From NCBI GenBank assembly GCA_017590115.1, contig JAGGNK010006537.1, positions 248,001 to 312,000 of the forward strand: a stretch of 64,000 nucleotides of DNA, in the 5' to 3' direction. Source of the DNA: Montifringilla adamsi. Lineage: Eukaryota > Chordata > Aves > Passeriformes > Passeridae. The translations under genes and the position numbers were made by a program. Positions 37,846-48,830 of the stretch are shown one piece after another. Within the stretch, counting starts at the first letter, position 1, and each line of letters opens with the position of its first letter. Below the pieces are notes generated by a model. That model saw nothing but the letters and a program-made list of their open reading frames with translations. It made no database searches and had not been told where the DNA came from.

Positions 37846-39792
37846 GTGAGTTTTTCATACACAGGACATTAATTCCTTCTACTCTGAGGAAACTTGCCGT
37901 TCATTTCTCTTTTAACTTTATATATATCTGTAAAATGGTGTGTTGAAAGTAGAGCATGCCATACGAATGTGTACAATTGGCCTTGATTATTTAAGGATAT
38001 AATTTTATTTAAAGAAAGATGACCTTTTTTCAAATTGTAATAGTTATGTTTATTAGATCATAAAGCACTACTTTTTCTAAGCTATTTTTTCTTTTTAACA
38101 CTGTAATGAAAAGTACACTTTCCTTTCTCTCCATATCCCTGCATCTTAGGCAGAAATTGCAGAGTGTATTCAGAATTTTAGAACAACTAAGTTGAGATTT
38201 GTTTTGTGAAAATTTAAGAGAGACCAGTCAAAATATTGCCGCTGTCATGAAGTACAGGTGGAACTTGGCCAGGTTTTTTTCCTGTTTGGCAGGAATTGGC
38301 CAGTATTTATGTATGAACTTGGAGCTAGTTGTAGTGTCTGTAAGGCAGACAACAGTAGGAAATGTTCATAACACTTTTATTAGTTAAATTGTTTACAGAA
38401 CATGTTTGTTTATGGTGTTTTGAGCCTTCCCCTCCTCACACCCTTTGGTTGTATTGTGTTTTAAAAGCAGTTATGATTTCTGTTGAGAACTTGGTAGTTC
38501 TTTTTTTTTCCAGAATCGACAGTGTCACTAACCAACCCTTGAAGGTTAGTCAGAAGGGGATATATGCAATACCAGCGTAGTTATGTTTCATCTGAGGTGT
38601 GTGGATTGTCAGCATACGGGAAATGCCCTTTGAAGCTGTCTTCGTTCTGCTGTTGATAGGGCCTGTGTCAGGCTGCTGTGTGACAGTCAGAAATAGGAGC
38701 AGTTTAAGCAATGGTAGAGAGGGGACTGTGGCTACAACATCTTTTCAAAGGCTGTATTTATATTTCTGTTTAAAGTCAGCCTGCTTGGCAAGTGTTTTAT
38801 TGCGGTGTACATCAGTCATCAGTGTTGTATTTGAATGACTGTACTAATGACTGCTTAAAGCAGACAGTTTGCAAAGTGCTAAGTTCATAATACTTTGTAG
38901 GAAACAGCCTAAACCCAAAGCTTGAAAGGCCCTTGTCCTTCTGTTTGTTTTTTATTTTTATTCCTCCCCACCCCCGCTGTCTAGTGGTAAATTTTTCTTG
39001 TGTTCTTTGTGGTATAGATATGTCAAGTAATTGCACCTCTTCACTTCCTGAGTTGTCAAAGTTAAAGAGGATTTTTTACTAAGTAAACACTACAGTAATT
39101 CTTAGCAACAGGATTTGGGGATTTATTACAGCTGAAATAATGCATCTCAATGGCCCCATTGTAATCTTGTTATGGTGACAGTTTAGAAGCCAGGTATCAG
39201 AGGTCTGACATTAGTTGCAGGTGTGTTCCTTGGAGCCTGAGTAGTTCCTAGCTGTTTCCCTATTCTCACCTTCCAGCAGTGAGCGCAGCAATTTGGATTT
39301 GGCAGCTGGCACAGTGAAGAAGGTGAAGAGTAGAAGGGGTAACTAAAGATAAGGTTGGAGGAATGTTGGTGTTTTAAGCCACTGTCTCTGAAGACAGTCA
39401 TATCCTGAAGTTGCAGTTACTTCTGTTAACAATAGCCACTAGAATTCTTGTTCCTGCTAAATATTCTTTCAATTAAGTTTTAGTTTGCTTCAGCTTTTTG
39501 AAACTATGATTCTCGGTGACTTGTGGTTTTCTCTGGAAACTATCAAGTGTTGAGTCTTTATGAAAAGTTTTTTTTTTTTTTCCCCTCTTGCACCTGAGTG
39601 CAATTTTGAATTTCTGTTTTTACTACCACTTGCCAGAACCACAGAAGAATAAAACCACAGAAGACTTACCCAGTGTTTACACTCCTATTAAAACTTGTGA
39701 CAAAACATTATAGCAAGTAGTTTTTTAAGACACGGTAGTAAATCTTATAACTGTGCCAAAGATCCACAACCTTGATTTTATTTATTTTTAAG
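37846..39792 (+). other. HERPUD2: HERPUD2 intron 3
   Basis: An intron of about 1.9 kb, with a GTGAGT donor and a TTTTTAAG acceptor. An alternative AG two bases further on would break the frame, so 39,793 is chosen as the exon start. A poly(T) run lies near 39,569. Nothing else was recognised. Confidence 0.9.
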
Positions 39793-39947
39793 AGTTTAGA
39801 AAGTTCTGGATCAGCTGCTGCCTCACCCACAAACCAAGAAGCTTCTACGTCTTTGAACACTAGTGCAGATGGAGTGAGGCATCGTAATCTTCCACAAGCA
39901 CACAGCAATCCCATGCCAAGCCACCAGTTCCCTTATTTAATGCAAGG
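39793..39947 (+). CDS. HERPUD2: HERPUD2 coding exon 4 (residues 114-165, split codon)
   Basis: The exon has 155 bases, that is 51 codons and two bases of a Gly codon completed by exon 5, and ends at a GTAAGT donor. The product is a low-complexity linker rich in Ser, Ala, Asn and Thr (for example ESSGSAAASPTNQEAS), closing with HQFPYLMQG, which matches the conserved 'HQFPY.MQG' stretch of HERPUD2. The first part of the linker differs from the mammalian sequence far more than the flanking domains do, which fits an unconstrained spacer. Confidence 0.94.
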
Positions 39948-42900
39948 GTAAGTGAGACTGAAGCAATCCTCACTCTTCGATACTCTTTACAGTGCTTTAA
40001 ATGTTTAGTTGCAATTAAGTTTCTTTCACAGTCTGGAAAACCATTTGGGTAGTTCGCCTTGAAGCATAAGTTGCATTAGAAAAGTTTTCATGTGAAAATT
40101 AGTGTTTTTAGCCAGGAGTCAGTCAGAGAGGAAGTGCTCTTGGTGCTCCTCTTCAGGCTGATTTTTTAATTTTTTTCTTTATGCTTCCTGCCCTCAATTT
40201 TCATGGACAAGTGCAGCTTTAATATGTCTTATGGATGTAGTTAGTAATGTAACTGATAGAAATAATTACTTCTGGTTGTCTTTTCTGTCCTTTATTTTAG
40301 CAATCAGCACTAAATTCTTAGCAGACTATGATGGTTCTAGTTTTTTTTTTTATACATAAGATATGTAATTCTTAATTTTTCCGTGCTTGATTCAACCGTA
40401 GAAATGATATGCAGGTGTTTTGAGTACTTGTGTGTCTACAACAGAATGTGTAAGGATTTTCATACATACCAGTGAAAGGTAACCAAATCTAGATCAGGTC
40501 TGTTATTACATGACTGTTAAAATTCTGTCCTTTTTTTTTTAAAAGCAGCTTTAGGAATTTTAACCCATGTGACCTTAGCTGCTTAAGCATGTTTTTGTTA
40601 ATAGCAGTAGTAGTAGCTTTTTCCAAGGGGAAAACGGAGGATGGTGTGTTCTGAGATGATACCTGTCATTTCTTCAGGGAGCACTTTCAAGTTTCCTTTC
40701 TGACAAGGTGTTCTCCCAGTACTGTATAGATTCTAGAAACCTACTTTGGAGAATGTTGAAACAAAAACCCCTAAAATATGAATGTGCTAACAGTAGCATT
40801 GCTTCTGTTGCTGGGAAGAAAATAGATGCCAAGAGCTGTTAAAACATAGTAGAATTTCAGTTTAATTTACATGCTCTCATTAGAGTTAACTTAGACTTTC
40901 CTCTTCTTGCTAGTTTTCATCTTGAATTTGTTAATTTTTTTTTTAAATTATCTGAAATGTACTATTTGCTGGCAAGAATGGGCGGAGACTTACGTTATTC
41001 TGACTGAATGTGTCTTCAGTACGACGTGGTCATACTTGCCCTTCTAGCTAGGTGACACCAGGTTGACTGTCAAGACTGCTTTTGGTGTAATGTAAATTAA
41101 TTCCAGAAGCAATTTATTAAGTGTTGTGTGAATGACTAATCTGTAAGAAGTTTTAGCATTTTTCTAATTAGCTTTTCACATAGACATATTCTGAGTGAGT
41201 TTTTATCAAGTGTGGTGAACTGAATAGGCTGTGGACTTCAGAAAGACAGCAGAACCATTACTTAGTCTTTGGGCTGAATTAACTTGTGTCAGTTTGGGAG
41301 ACATTGCTGTCTTGGAAAGAAGGAATAACTTACATTAAAAATACTAAATCTGCGACTTGCTGTGTCTAGCATGTAATGTGGATTGAGAGGAGTGGATTTG
41401 TAGACTGAAAGAAGTGCTGAGAACTTGTCATGACTGTACATATTTCAGGGGTTTCAGTCCTACTTGGACTATTTCTAGCTTGGTTACCTGGAATTGGGTC
41501 TTGCTTGTGGTGCATTGGCAATGCACCCAAACCACATATTTCAATTTTGTGTAATCCAGAAGGAATCCACATGGTGTTCCAAGAGCATTCTGTGTTGCAA
41601 ACAGAATTGTAGTAAGAGCAAGTGACTGGAGGTTTCCAGGAGTGCATTCCTAATCTGAACAGAAATGCCAAAATAAACCTCAGTAATCCTAGGCCTTTTT
41701 TTTTTTTTTTTTGAAAGTATTTTAATGGAATGCTGTCAGAACTTGAAGTAGATCTTTGTAGACTGTTGGGTATTGGCTCTGCTCAACTTGAAATAATCTG
41801 TGCCTGGTGCCTGCTGGAGTCTGCTTGCTTCTTCAAGAACCCTTTTTAATGCTTGAGTAGTCTTTTCAGATGCATCTGATTTTGCTTTTAGGCACTGCTG
41901 CATATTCCAGCAGTAAGACATGCCCTCTGTTTTTTTAGCTGTCACTTAAACATCATTTGAGGCAATGGGATCTAGCTTTAGTGTAATTTATGTGCAGATC
42001 AAGACTTGCTAGAAAAATGAAGATTCATAGATGAAATTGGTGTTACTTTGTTGATTTTTCTTTTATTTTCATGACTAAACAATTTTTATTCTAGCTACCT
42101 GATGAAATATAGGCACTACTGATAGGGAAAGATCTTCAGGTGTTTGAATTTATGTAAGGGCAGTTTGCTTGGGTATTTTGCAATACTTGATTGACTTGTA
42201 CAAATAAGTAGTGTGGATGTTACATGATTAAATTACAGTTTTGATGTTTTTTCAGCTCCTGGCTTAAAGCTGCAGTGTGAGAGTTGAACATACTTTGGGA
42301 AAACAGCATTTAGTTCAGATTGTTGAAGTATTACAGGGAAAAAATTTAAAACCTTCTGTTGCTTTTAAGCTTTTGCCAATGCTGTTTTTTAGAAATCCAA
42401 ACTTGAGGTTGGACTGGGGAAGTAGTTCATGTGTGTATCAAGCGATTCTTTAGTTGTAGGGAGCAAGCACAGCATTGTCTGCTCCTGTGGACTTTGTTGG
42501 GGATCAGGGTCTGTGCTGCACAGGTACCAACAGAGCACATGGGCTCAGCCCTGACAGGGTTCATATTTCAGACTGGAGAGCACTTGGAAGCAGTAAACAG
42601 ACAAGAGACATCAAGGCAGTGAAATAATTTGTCATGTGTGGGTGGCCCATCTAGTGAAATGCTTTTGTATTGTGCACACAGTAATGTTTGAAAGCAAACA
42701 ACAAAATGACATGCTGACAGCATGCAGTGTATCCTGGCACATAAATACATTGCTGCATCAGTCACCTTTGCTCCGTATTCTCTTCTGAGTAGCAGGTGTC
42801 GTAGCGGAGGATACTGAAATACCACCTGCAGTTGATATCCCAAGCTTTTAAGTCTGAATAAAAATTCTTGTTTTTTTCACTAGTGGTGAGCAGTATCTTT

Positions 42901-45423
42901 GTGATAACCTTAGCTTCAAATTCAGTGCTGGTTAGTTCCTTGGGTGTCTTCCATAGACCAAAAGAAGTAGTTTTGTGCTTTTTAGCCATCATGAGGAGCA
43001 CTATGTGTCTTTTCGGAAAATTCTGAAGCTACCTCTACCATTTCAACTGTTTTCTGGCTTACCCAATTGTTCTTCTATTGTCTGCTCTGCTTTGTTCTCC
43101 AGTCTTGGAATGCCTGTACAGATCCTGTTTGCTTCTCTGTTCTTACACTGTTGTTGCCGTTCTTTTGAGATACTCTGCTTCCTACCTCTTTCTCCTTCTC
43201 TTGGAAAAAGATGAGGAGAAAGTATTGTGGTACTTTACTTTTTCCTTGAACAGCAAGCTGCCTTGCTTTGCTGAGGAGGTCCTCTTCCTTTGTGGAGGTT
43301 CTTCTCACTGAAGTACCTTGCTACAGTGTAAAGAGTTGTTTCTGAATTTCATAAGCTAACTTAATATTGTGGCATCTGTAATAGCTGTATAATTGACAAC
43401 ATCTGCCTCCATTTGATTTTTGAAGAGCAAAGAAAATACTGCTGTACTAGTTAGCATTCTAAGCCAGAAGCCAGTTGTCAGCCAGTCTACTTTTGTGCAA
43501 TTACTGGAGCCAAGTCTTGAAAAATTAAGTCTTTCTTCTCAAAAAGTCATGTCTTGTAGAAAAGCTGTTGGGGAAAAAAAATTAGAAACCACCACAATAC
43601 TTGAATGTGAAAGAAAAGAGCATGACATAACTGGACTTCTGGGGTTTGTCTTGTCTGGCTACTTAATCTACTATTAAGCTTTAAGACATCAAGCAAGCAG
43701 CTTTCAAAAGAATTTGAAAGAAAGGCGAGGCTCAAATCCAGTAATATTTCTAAAAGATGTATCTGTGAGAGCAAGCTGTTAGCCTAAGGCCTCTCAACTT
43801 TTTTTGAGGTCAACATAGCAGTTACAAGGAAGAACCCTAAAATCTGTATGTGAGAAAAGGAAGTGGCAAATTCCTTCAGAACTCACCCAGGCAAGTTGAG
43901 TAGTACTGCTTTTTGGTGACTGAGGTGGAAGTGAGTGGTCCTGCCTGTTGAAAACCCCATCTGAAACTGTACCTGCTTGAAATTGAGACACTGTTAAGTG
44001 ATTTGTCTCAGCACAGTACTTAATGACGCTTATGTAGATTATTTAAATCATCTTTACATTTTGAGGTCAAATGTTTTGGGAATTTTGGAGGAGTCATATC
44101 TCCAAGTGTATGCCAGTTCCAGGGATAGAAAAACACATTCTTTTAGCTTGCAACTGCAAATCATAATTGTTTTTCAACAGTAGCTCCATGGCATTGCTGT
44201 TTCAACACATTAATTATGCATAAATAGCATCAGCAGGGCTACTAGTTAACCCTTTCAATATTTGAAATAAACCTTGAATAATGCCTGTGACTGTCTCAGT
44301 TTGCGTTTGGTATCAGGAAAGTACTTTTACCTTTTTTTTTCCCCTAAACTGTTGCCAAAACAGGTTATGGCTAAATGCAAACACAACAGTTTTAGCAGAG
44401 GTCATGGAGTTGCATGGCAGGTTCTTGTCCAGAATTACAGTGCAATACTTATTCATGTGTAACATGGAAAAAAGATTTTGTTGTCTTCCTCCCATCTTTC
44501 TTTCTGGGCATGTCGTGTATATCTGAATGCCTGGTAGACTAATGAAATCTCTTGGTGATATCTTTGCAGGGAGTGCCTTACTTAGGGAACAGGTGTAGTC
44601 TGCAGTACAATTACAGCAGTCTCAGCTTTTGCTACCTGCAGTCTGAATAAACTTTTCTTCATGCTTTATACTCTCATGCTGTCCTGAAAGATGTCCTGGT
44701 TTACTACAGTTCACTACATCAAAATCTTTTGGGAAAGAGTTGGAAATCTTGCCAAAACATGCTATATGCTCTAGGAGGTAAGAGAGGATAAGAAGTCTAA
44801 TAGCAGACAAAACCAAACATAAAACTTATGTACAGGAGTTTTATCTCTCTTGCATGTGAATCAGAATCACATATGCTCAAAATATTGAAGGGGGGGAAGT
44901 AATCCTTTACAATGTTCTTAGTTGCAGTCTTCAGAAGCTGTGTCTGAAAGAGTAGTTTGTTATCTTTGCTTATGTTATTTCTTCAGGTCTCTGATCACAG
45001 TGATATTTCAGGTATTGCTTCTAAAAGAAAGCTATAGAAGATAGTAGGTTTTCCCTTTAGACCTCCTGTAGACCTTTCAGGATGACCTCTGAATTTGAAA
45101 GGAATGGTATGAAAGAATTTCTGCAGTTAGCACAGTCTTGAAAAATTTCCATCATTGTTTTGTCCTAGAGATGCAGCTAGTGACATACTAACTAAAAAAC
45201 CAAATAATCTTTCTATGAAAATAACTTTGCTTACTCATTTATTTTTTGAAAATGTCGTGCTTTTTTGGAATGGGTTGGATCATCTCACTATATGTTATTT
45301 CAATGTGTTATTTTAGGGGAACAAATGAGAGGAGAAATGCTACTTTAATTGTTTTTTAATACTAGCACACTTTTTAAATGTCACAATTCAGAGCTGAATG
45401 TTTTCCTTTAAATTGTTTTCTAG
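39948..45423 (+). other. HERPUD2: HERPUD2 intron 4
   Basis: An intron of about 5.5 kb between a GTAAGT donor and a TTCTAG acceptor. It contains poly(T) runs (about 40,340 and 41,697-41,712) and several minus-strand open frames of 70 to 90 codons between 41,736 and 43,308 that could not be assigned to a family (see findings). No CR1 copy was recognised. Confidence 0.9.
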
Positions 45424-45546
45424 CAACATAGGCAACCAGTTTCCAGGCCAAGGTGCTCCTGCTGGATTTTCTATGTATCCTGCATTCAGTCCCTTACAGA
45501 TGATATGGTGGCAACAGATGTATGTACGTCAGTACTACATGCAATA
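45424..45546 (+). CDS. HERPUD2: HERPUD2 coding exon 5 (residues 165-206, split codons)
   Basis: The exon has 123 bases. The first base completes Gly165 and the last two bases (TA) begin Tyr206. The translation NIGNQFPGQGAPAGF is followed by MYPAFSPLQMIWWQQMY and RQYYMQY. This aromatic, Gln- and Tyr-rich block, with a conserved Trp-Trp pair, is typical of HERPUD1/2 and lies in the cytosolic part before the membrane segment. Acceptor TTCTAG and donor GTAAGT. Confidence 0.97.
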
Positions 45547-45863
45547 GTAAGTCTGCATTATCTTAGTACTGAGCTACACTAGTGAGAAGAATATATTAAG
45601 TGCTTTTTTCACCATCAAAATGTCAGTGTTTATTTTGTCTAGCTCTGTTTTATACTCTGTTTGATACTGGACTTAGTTTTGTCCAGCAAATTATGAAATC
45701 TAGTCTCGGACTAGAATTAAATTAATGTCTTAGTAAATAATACTCTAAGGGAAAATGCAGTTTGTTTTGACATGTATTACATCTGGTACTGTAGCAAAGA
45801 AGACAAGCTTAGTAATTATGGTACATGTTTTTTGACAAACCAGGTTTATGTTTAAATTTTTAG
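45547..45863 (+). other. HERPUD2: HERPUD2 intron 5
   Basis: A short intron of 317 bp, AT-rich, with a GTAAGT donor and a TTTTTAG acceptor. Nothing else was seen in it. Confidence 0.93.
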
Positions 45864-46184
45864 CCAAGCTGCTGTTTCAGCCCAAGTGACTTCCAGCTCT
45901 GAGCCAGCGAGATCTGCAGTTGCCCAGGCTGCAAATTCAGAACACGCTCCTGCAAATGAGCCTGCAGCAGTGCCAAATGTAGCCCAGGAAAACAGGCCTG
46001 TAAACCAAAATGTTCAGATGAATGCACAGGGTGGCCCAGTAGTGAATGAAGAGGACTTCAACCGGGACTGGCTGGACTGGATGTACACGTTCTCTAGAGC
46101 AGCAATTCTTCTGAGCATTGTATACTTCTATTCTTCTTTCAGTCGGTTTGTCATGGTAATGGGAGCCATGCTGCTGGTTTATTT
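45864..46184 (+). CDS. HERPUD2: HERPUD2 coding exon 6 (residues 206-313, membrane segment)
   Basis: This is the largest coding exon, 321 bases. It starts with one base of Tyr206 and ends with two bases of Leu313. It begins with an Ala/Ser/Gln-rich stretch and then the strongly conserved block VQMNAQGGPVVNEEDFNRDW (about residues 256-275). After LDWMYTFSR comes a hydrophobic region, residues about 285-313 (AAILLSIVYFY, then FVMVMGAMLLVYL), which is the ER-membrane anchor. In HERP proteins both ends face the cytosol, so this region may form a re-entrant hairpin; that topology is family knowledge and is not seen here. Acceptor TTTTTAG, donor GTGAGT. Confidence 0.98.
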
Positions 46185-47371
46185 GTGAGTACAACAGTTG
46201 AGTATAGCTGCAGATCTGAGATGTGGAGTATGGTGCTAATGTTTATTCTATTTAAAATAAAAAATTATCCACGTGCAAAAATTTACACGCTGCTCCTTTA
46301 CAGTAGGATGTGTCCATTAAAAAAATGAATTTAAACAAGTAGAGAAATGGATGTGAAGAAAGTAATTCTCAAAATGTTTTTACACTGAGTTGGATACCTC
46401 TTACATCTGAAACACCATGTTCTTACATATTGGTGATACTAATTGATCAGTATTGTTGAAATGGAGCATTTTGGAATGAAAATTTAGAAAGCAGTGGTGT
46501 GAGGGGAGGAAGCTCATAGTTCAAGCATATACTTGCATAAACTTAAACTTACTTCTTGGTTATGAAATTGCAGAGCAAAGCTCATATATATTTCCAAAAT
46601 AACGTATGGAGTGTGTGCAGTAAGTTTTCTTAGGCAGAGTTAAGGTAGTGGTACTATAATAGTGGGGTGCCAGATCTGGTAGAATTACAGAGATGTAAAA
46701 ATTTTTAAACTACATGTCATAAAGACCTAAGCACGTTCTGTGTTTAGTTGAGAAATACCAGTACTGTTGTCATCACTTCCTTTTGCATATGACGATACCT
46801 TAATGATGTAAATAGAAGTGGAAAACAGAAGTAATACTTGGTATTTTGGACTGATGTCATTCACTGAGAGTTTCTTTACATTGTAGTCTCAGTCCTAACT
46901 AGGACTGTTCTTTCATACACCTAAAGTAATTGAAATCAGAATATAGATACTTGGAAACGTAGGAGAGGCTTGTTTTATTTACAGTGGTGATCTGGTTCAA
47001 GCATTAACTGAAGTTTAAATTGGTCTTTTCCACAGCAAATTAAATTTAAACTAAGAAAATGAAGGATGACTTTGAAAACTTACTTAACTTCAGTACTTAA
47101 AAATGGGGAGGAGACCCATATTCTACATATTTAATCACCTAATTGTGGTACGTTATTTGTTTTCTGGAACTGAGGGCTGTGAACAGCAAGACCTTAATGC
47201 AGACATTGAAGAATAGCCATTCAGTCTAGAAGGATGAAATACAGAAAAATAGATGTAACCTCATTCATTTGAAAATACTTACAGAATTTGCTGCAGTAGT
47301 TAGCTGTAGAAGAACAATCTTTTTGTTCCTTTCAAAAGAGAGGTTTTCAACTGTTCCGCTTTCTTACATAG
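46185..47371 (+). other. HERPUD2: HERPUD2 intron 6
   Basis: An intron of about 1.2 kb with a GTGAGT donor and an ACATAG acceptor. AT-rich, with no repeat family or gene recognised. Confidence 0.92.
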
Positions 47372-47486
47372 ACACCAAGCTGGATGGTTTCCCTTTAGGC
47401 AAGAGGGAGGCCAACAACAGGCAGCCAATAATGCAGAAGTGAACCGTGATGGCCAGCATGCAAATAATCCTGATCTTGAAGAGATG
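47372..47486 (+). CDS. HERPUD2: HERPUD2 coding exon 7 (residues 313-351)
   Basis: The exon has 115 bases. The first base completes Leu313 and the exon ends in phase 0. The translation HQAGWFPFRQEGG directly follows the membrane segment and matches the conserved post-membrane motif of HERPUD2. A Gln/Asn-rich stretch (QQQAANNAEVNRDGQHANN) leads to DLEEM. The donor is GTGAGT. Confidence 0.97.
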
Positions 47487-47821
47487 GTGAGTAAGGGCAG
47501 ACATGTCTTTTGAGACTCCTATGTATTATATTGTAAAGTATGCTGTGGTGCCTGCAAGAAAGCCAGCTTTTGTGGAATGGAGTTGGTTTAACCAGAAGGC
47601 TTTCAGCATTGTCCTCAGGTTGTGCCTGCTGCTTAAATTCTTTATTTCTCCAGTCTGAAAATTACTGATTGTCTCTACTGCAGTCACAGACTTTCTTCAT
47701 GCTAGTTACTTCAGGAAGTTGTTCTGAGTGAAGTCACTTAATGTAGGAAGATACTGCTGGTTACCTTGTGTCAGAATTCTGAAAAGAAGCAGTTGAATTG
47801 CTTCAATTTCTGTTTTTAAAG
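47487..47821 (+). other. HERPUD2: HERPUD2 intron 7
   Basis: A short intron of 335 bp with a GTGAGT donor and a TTAAAG acceptor preceded by a T-rich tract. Nothing else was seen in it. Confidence 0.93.
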
Positions 47822-47983
47822 GAGCGACTTATGGATGATGGGATTGATGAAGACAACGGAGAAGATGCAGGTGAAGATGGCAATACAGAGCAGCAGCCTG
47901 GATTCATGGCTTCTGCTTGGTCCTTTATCACAACCTTCTTCACATCACTGATTCCTGAAGGGCCTCCACAGGTTGGCAATTAA
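47822..47983 (+). CDS. HERPUD2: HERPUD2 coding exon 8 (residues 352-404 and stop)
   Basis: The final exon has 53 codons and a TAA stop. The translation has an acidic stretch (DDGIDEDNGEDAGEDG) followed by the conserved C-terminal hydrophobic tail FMASAWSFITTFFTSLIPEG and ends PPQVGN. Across all eight exons the coding length is 1215 bases, or 404 residues, close to the mammalian protein of about 406. No frameshift or internal stop was found, so the gene appears intact. The open frame starts upstream at 47,798, but the bases before 47,822 are intron. Confidence 0.98.
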   Translation, partial: ERLMDDGIDEDNGEDAGEDGNTEQQPGFMASAWSFITTFFTSLIPEGPPQVGN

Positions 47984-48240
47984 AGTGGAAAAGGAACTGT
48001 GTCAGGCAGCCTCAGTAGCCATACGTAGAAGTGGAGCAGATCCTAGAGAGTGTTCTAAATACAGTGCAATTTCTGAGAATTTATAATGTTATCTTTTTGA
48101 TCATGGTGTACAAAAATGTGTATTTTTTTTCTTTTGGCTTTCTCATGCATTGAATATTTTAAGCACAAGTGGACTACTAAATGCTTTCTTTAAGATTCTT
48201 CTTTTTCTGAAGAATAAAATGTAAAGATATTGGTCTTCCA
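47984..48240 (+). other. HERPUD2: HERPUD2 3' UTR (short form)
   Basis: The untranslated sequence runs from the stop codon to the expected cleavage site 10 to 30 bases after the first AATAAA. It is AT-rich with T runs. A longer form using later signals (AATAAA at 48,698-48,703 and 48,805-48,810) is possible, so the true end may be as far as about 48,830. Confidence 0.75.
48213..48218 (+). terminator. HERPUD2: Poly(A) signal AATAAA of HERPUD2
   Basis: A canonical AATAAA lies about 230 bases after the stop codon. It is followed at about 48,228-48,275 by GT-rich sequence (gttttgttttaatttc, tgtgtgtt), as expected for the downstream processing element. Two further AATAAA hexamers (48,698 and 48,805) could be used as alternatives. 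Confidence 0.8.
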
Positions 48241-48830
48241 TGTTTTGTTTTAATTTCAAATGTGTGTTACTCTGAGGCAAAGAGCTTGTATGTAATCTGC
48301 ACCATTACCTCTTTAAAGAGCTGTTAAAAGTATCAATGTTGACAGACCTTTCCAAATGCTCTCTATTTACCTGAATAACGAATCTTGTGTTTGATGCAGG
48401 TATGAATTCTCACATGGGATTTGGAACTTATATAATTCCTGAGAGAATGCAGTTAACACAAGGGTTACTTGTTAATGGCATGTTGTCTTCATGTCAGAAT
48501 GTAGTAAGCTTCTTCATTTAAAAAGCTCTCAGCTTTTTTTCTTGAGACTGTACTGACATTCATTAAAGTTGGAGGTACTTGACAGCTCTTCAAAGACAAT
48601 TGGCAGTGATGGGATAAACCTTAAATGTTTGATACATACAGTACTTTTTAAGGAGAATATAGCTGTGCTGGGGCAAAACATGTACATTAGATTTTTTAAT
48701 AAAAACTGTTATGGTAACTCTTTTGGATGTTTATATGCATATTTGAATGCAAATGGCTAAATTGTGCCTCCTTAAGGATGAGGATATGATTAATTTGAGA
48801 GTGTAATAAAGTTATCATGGTGGCATTACT

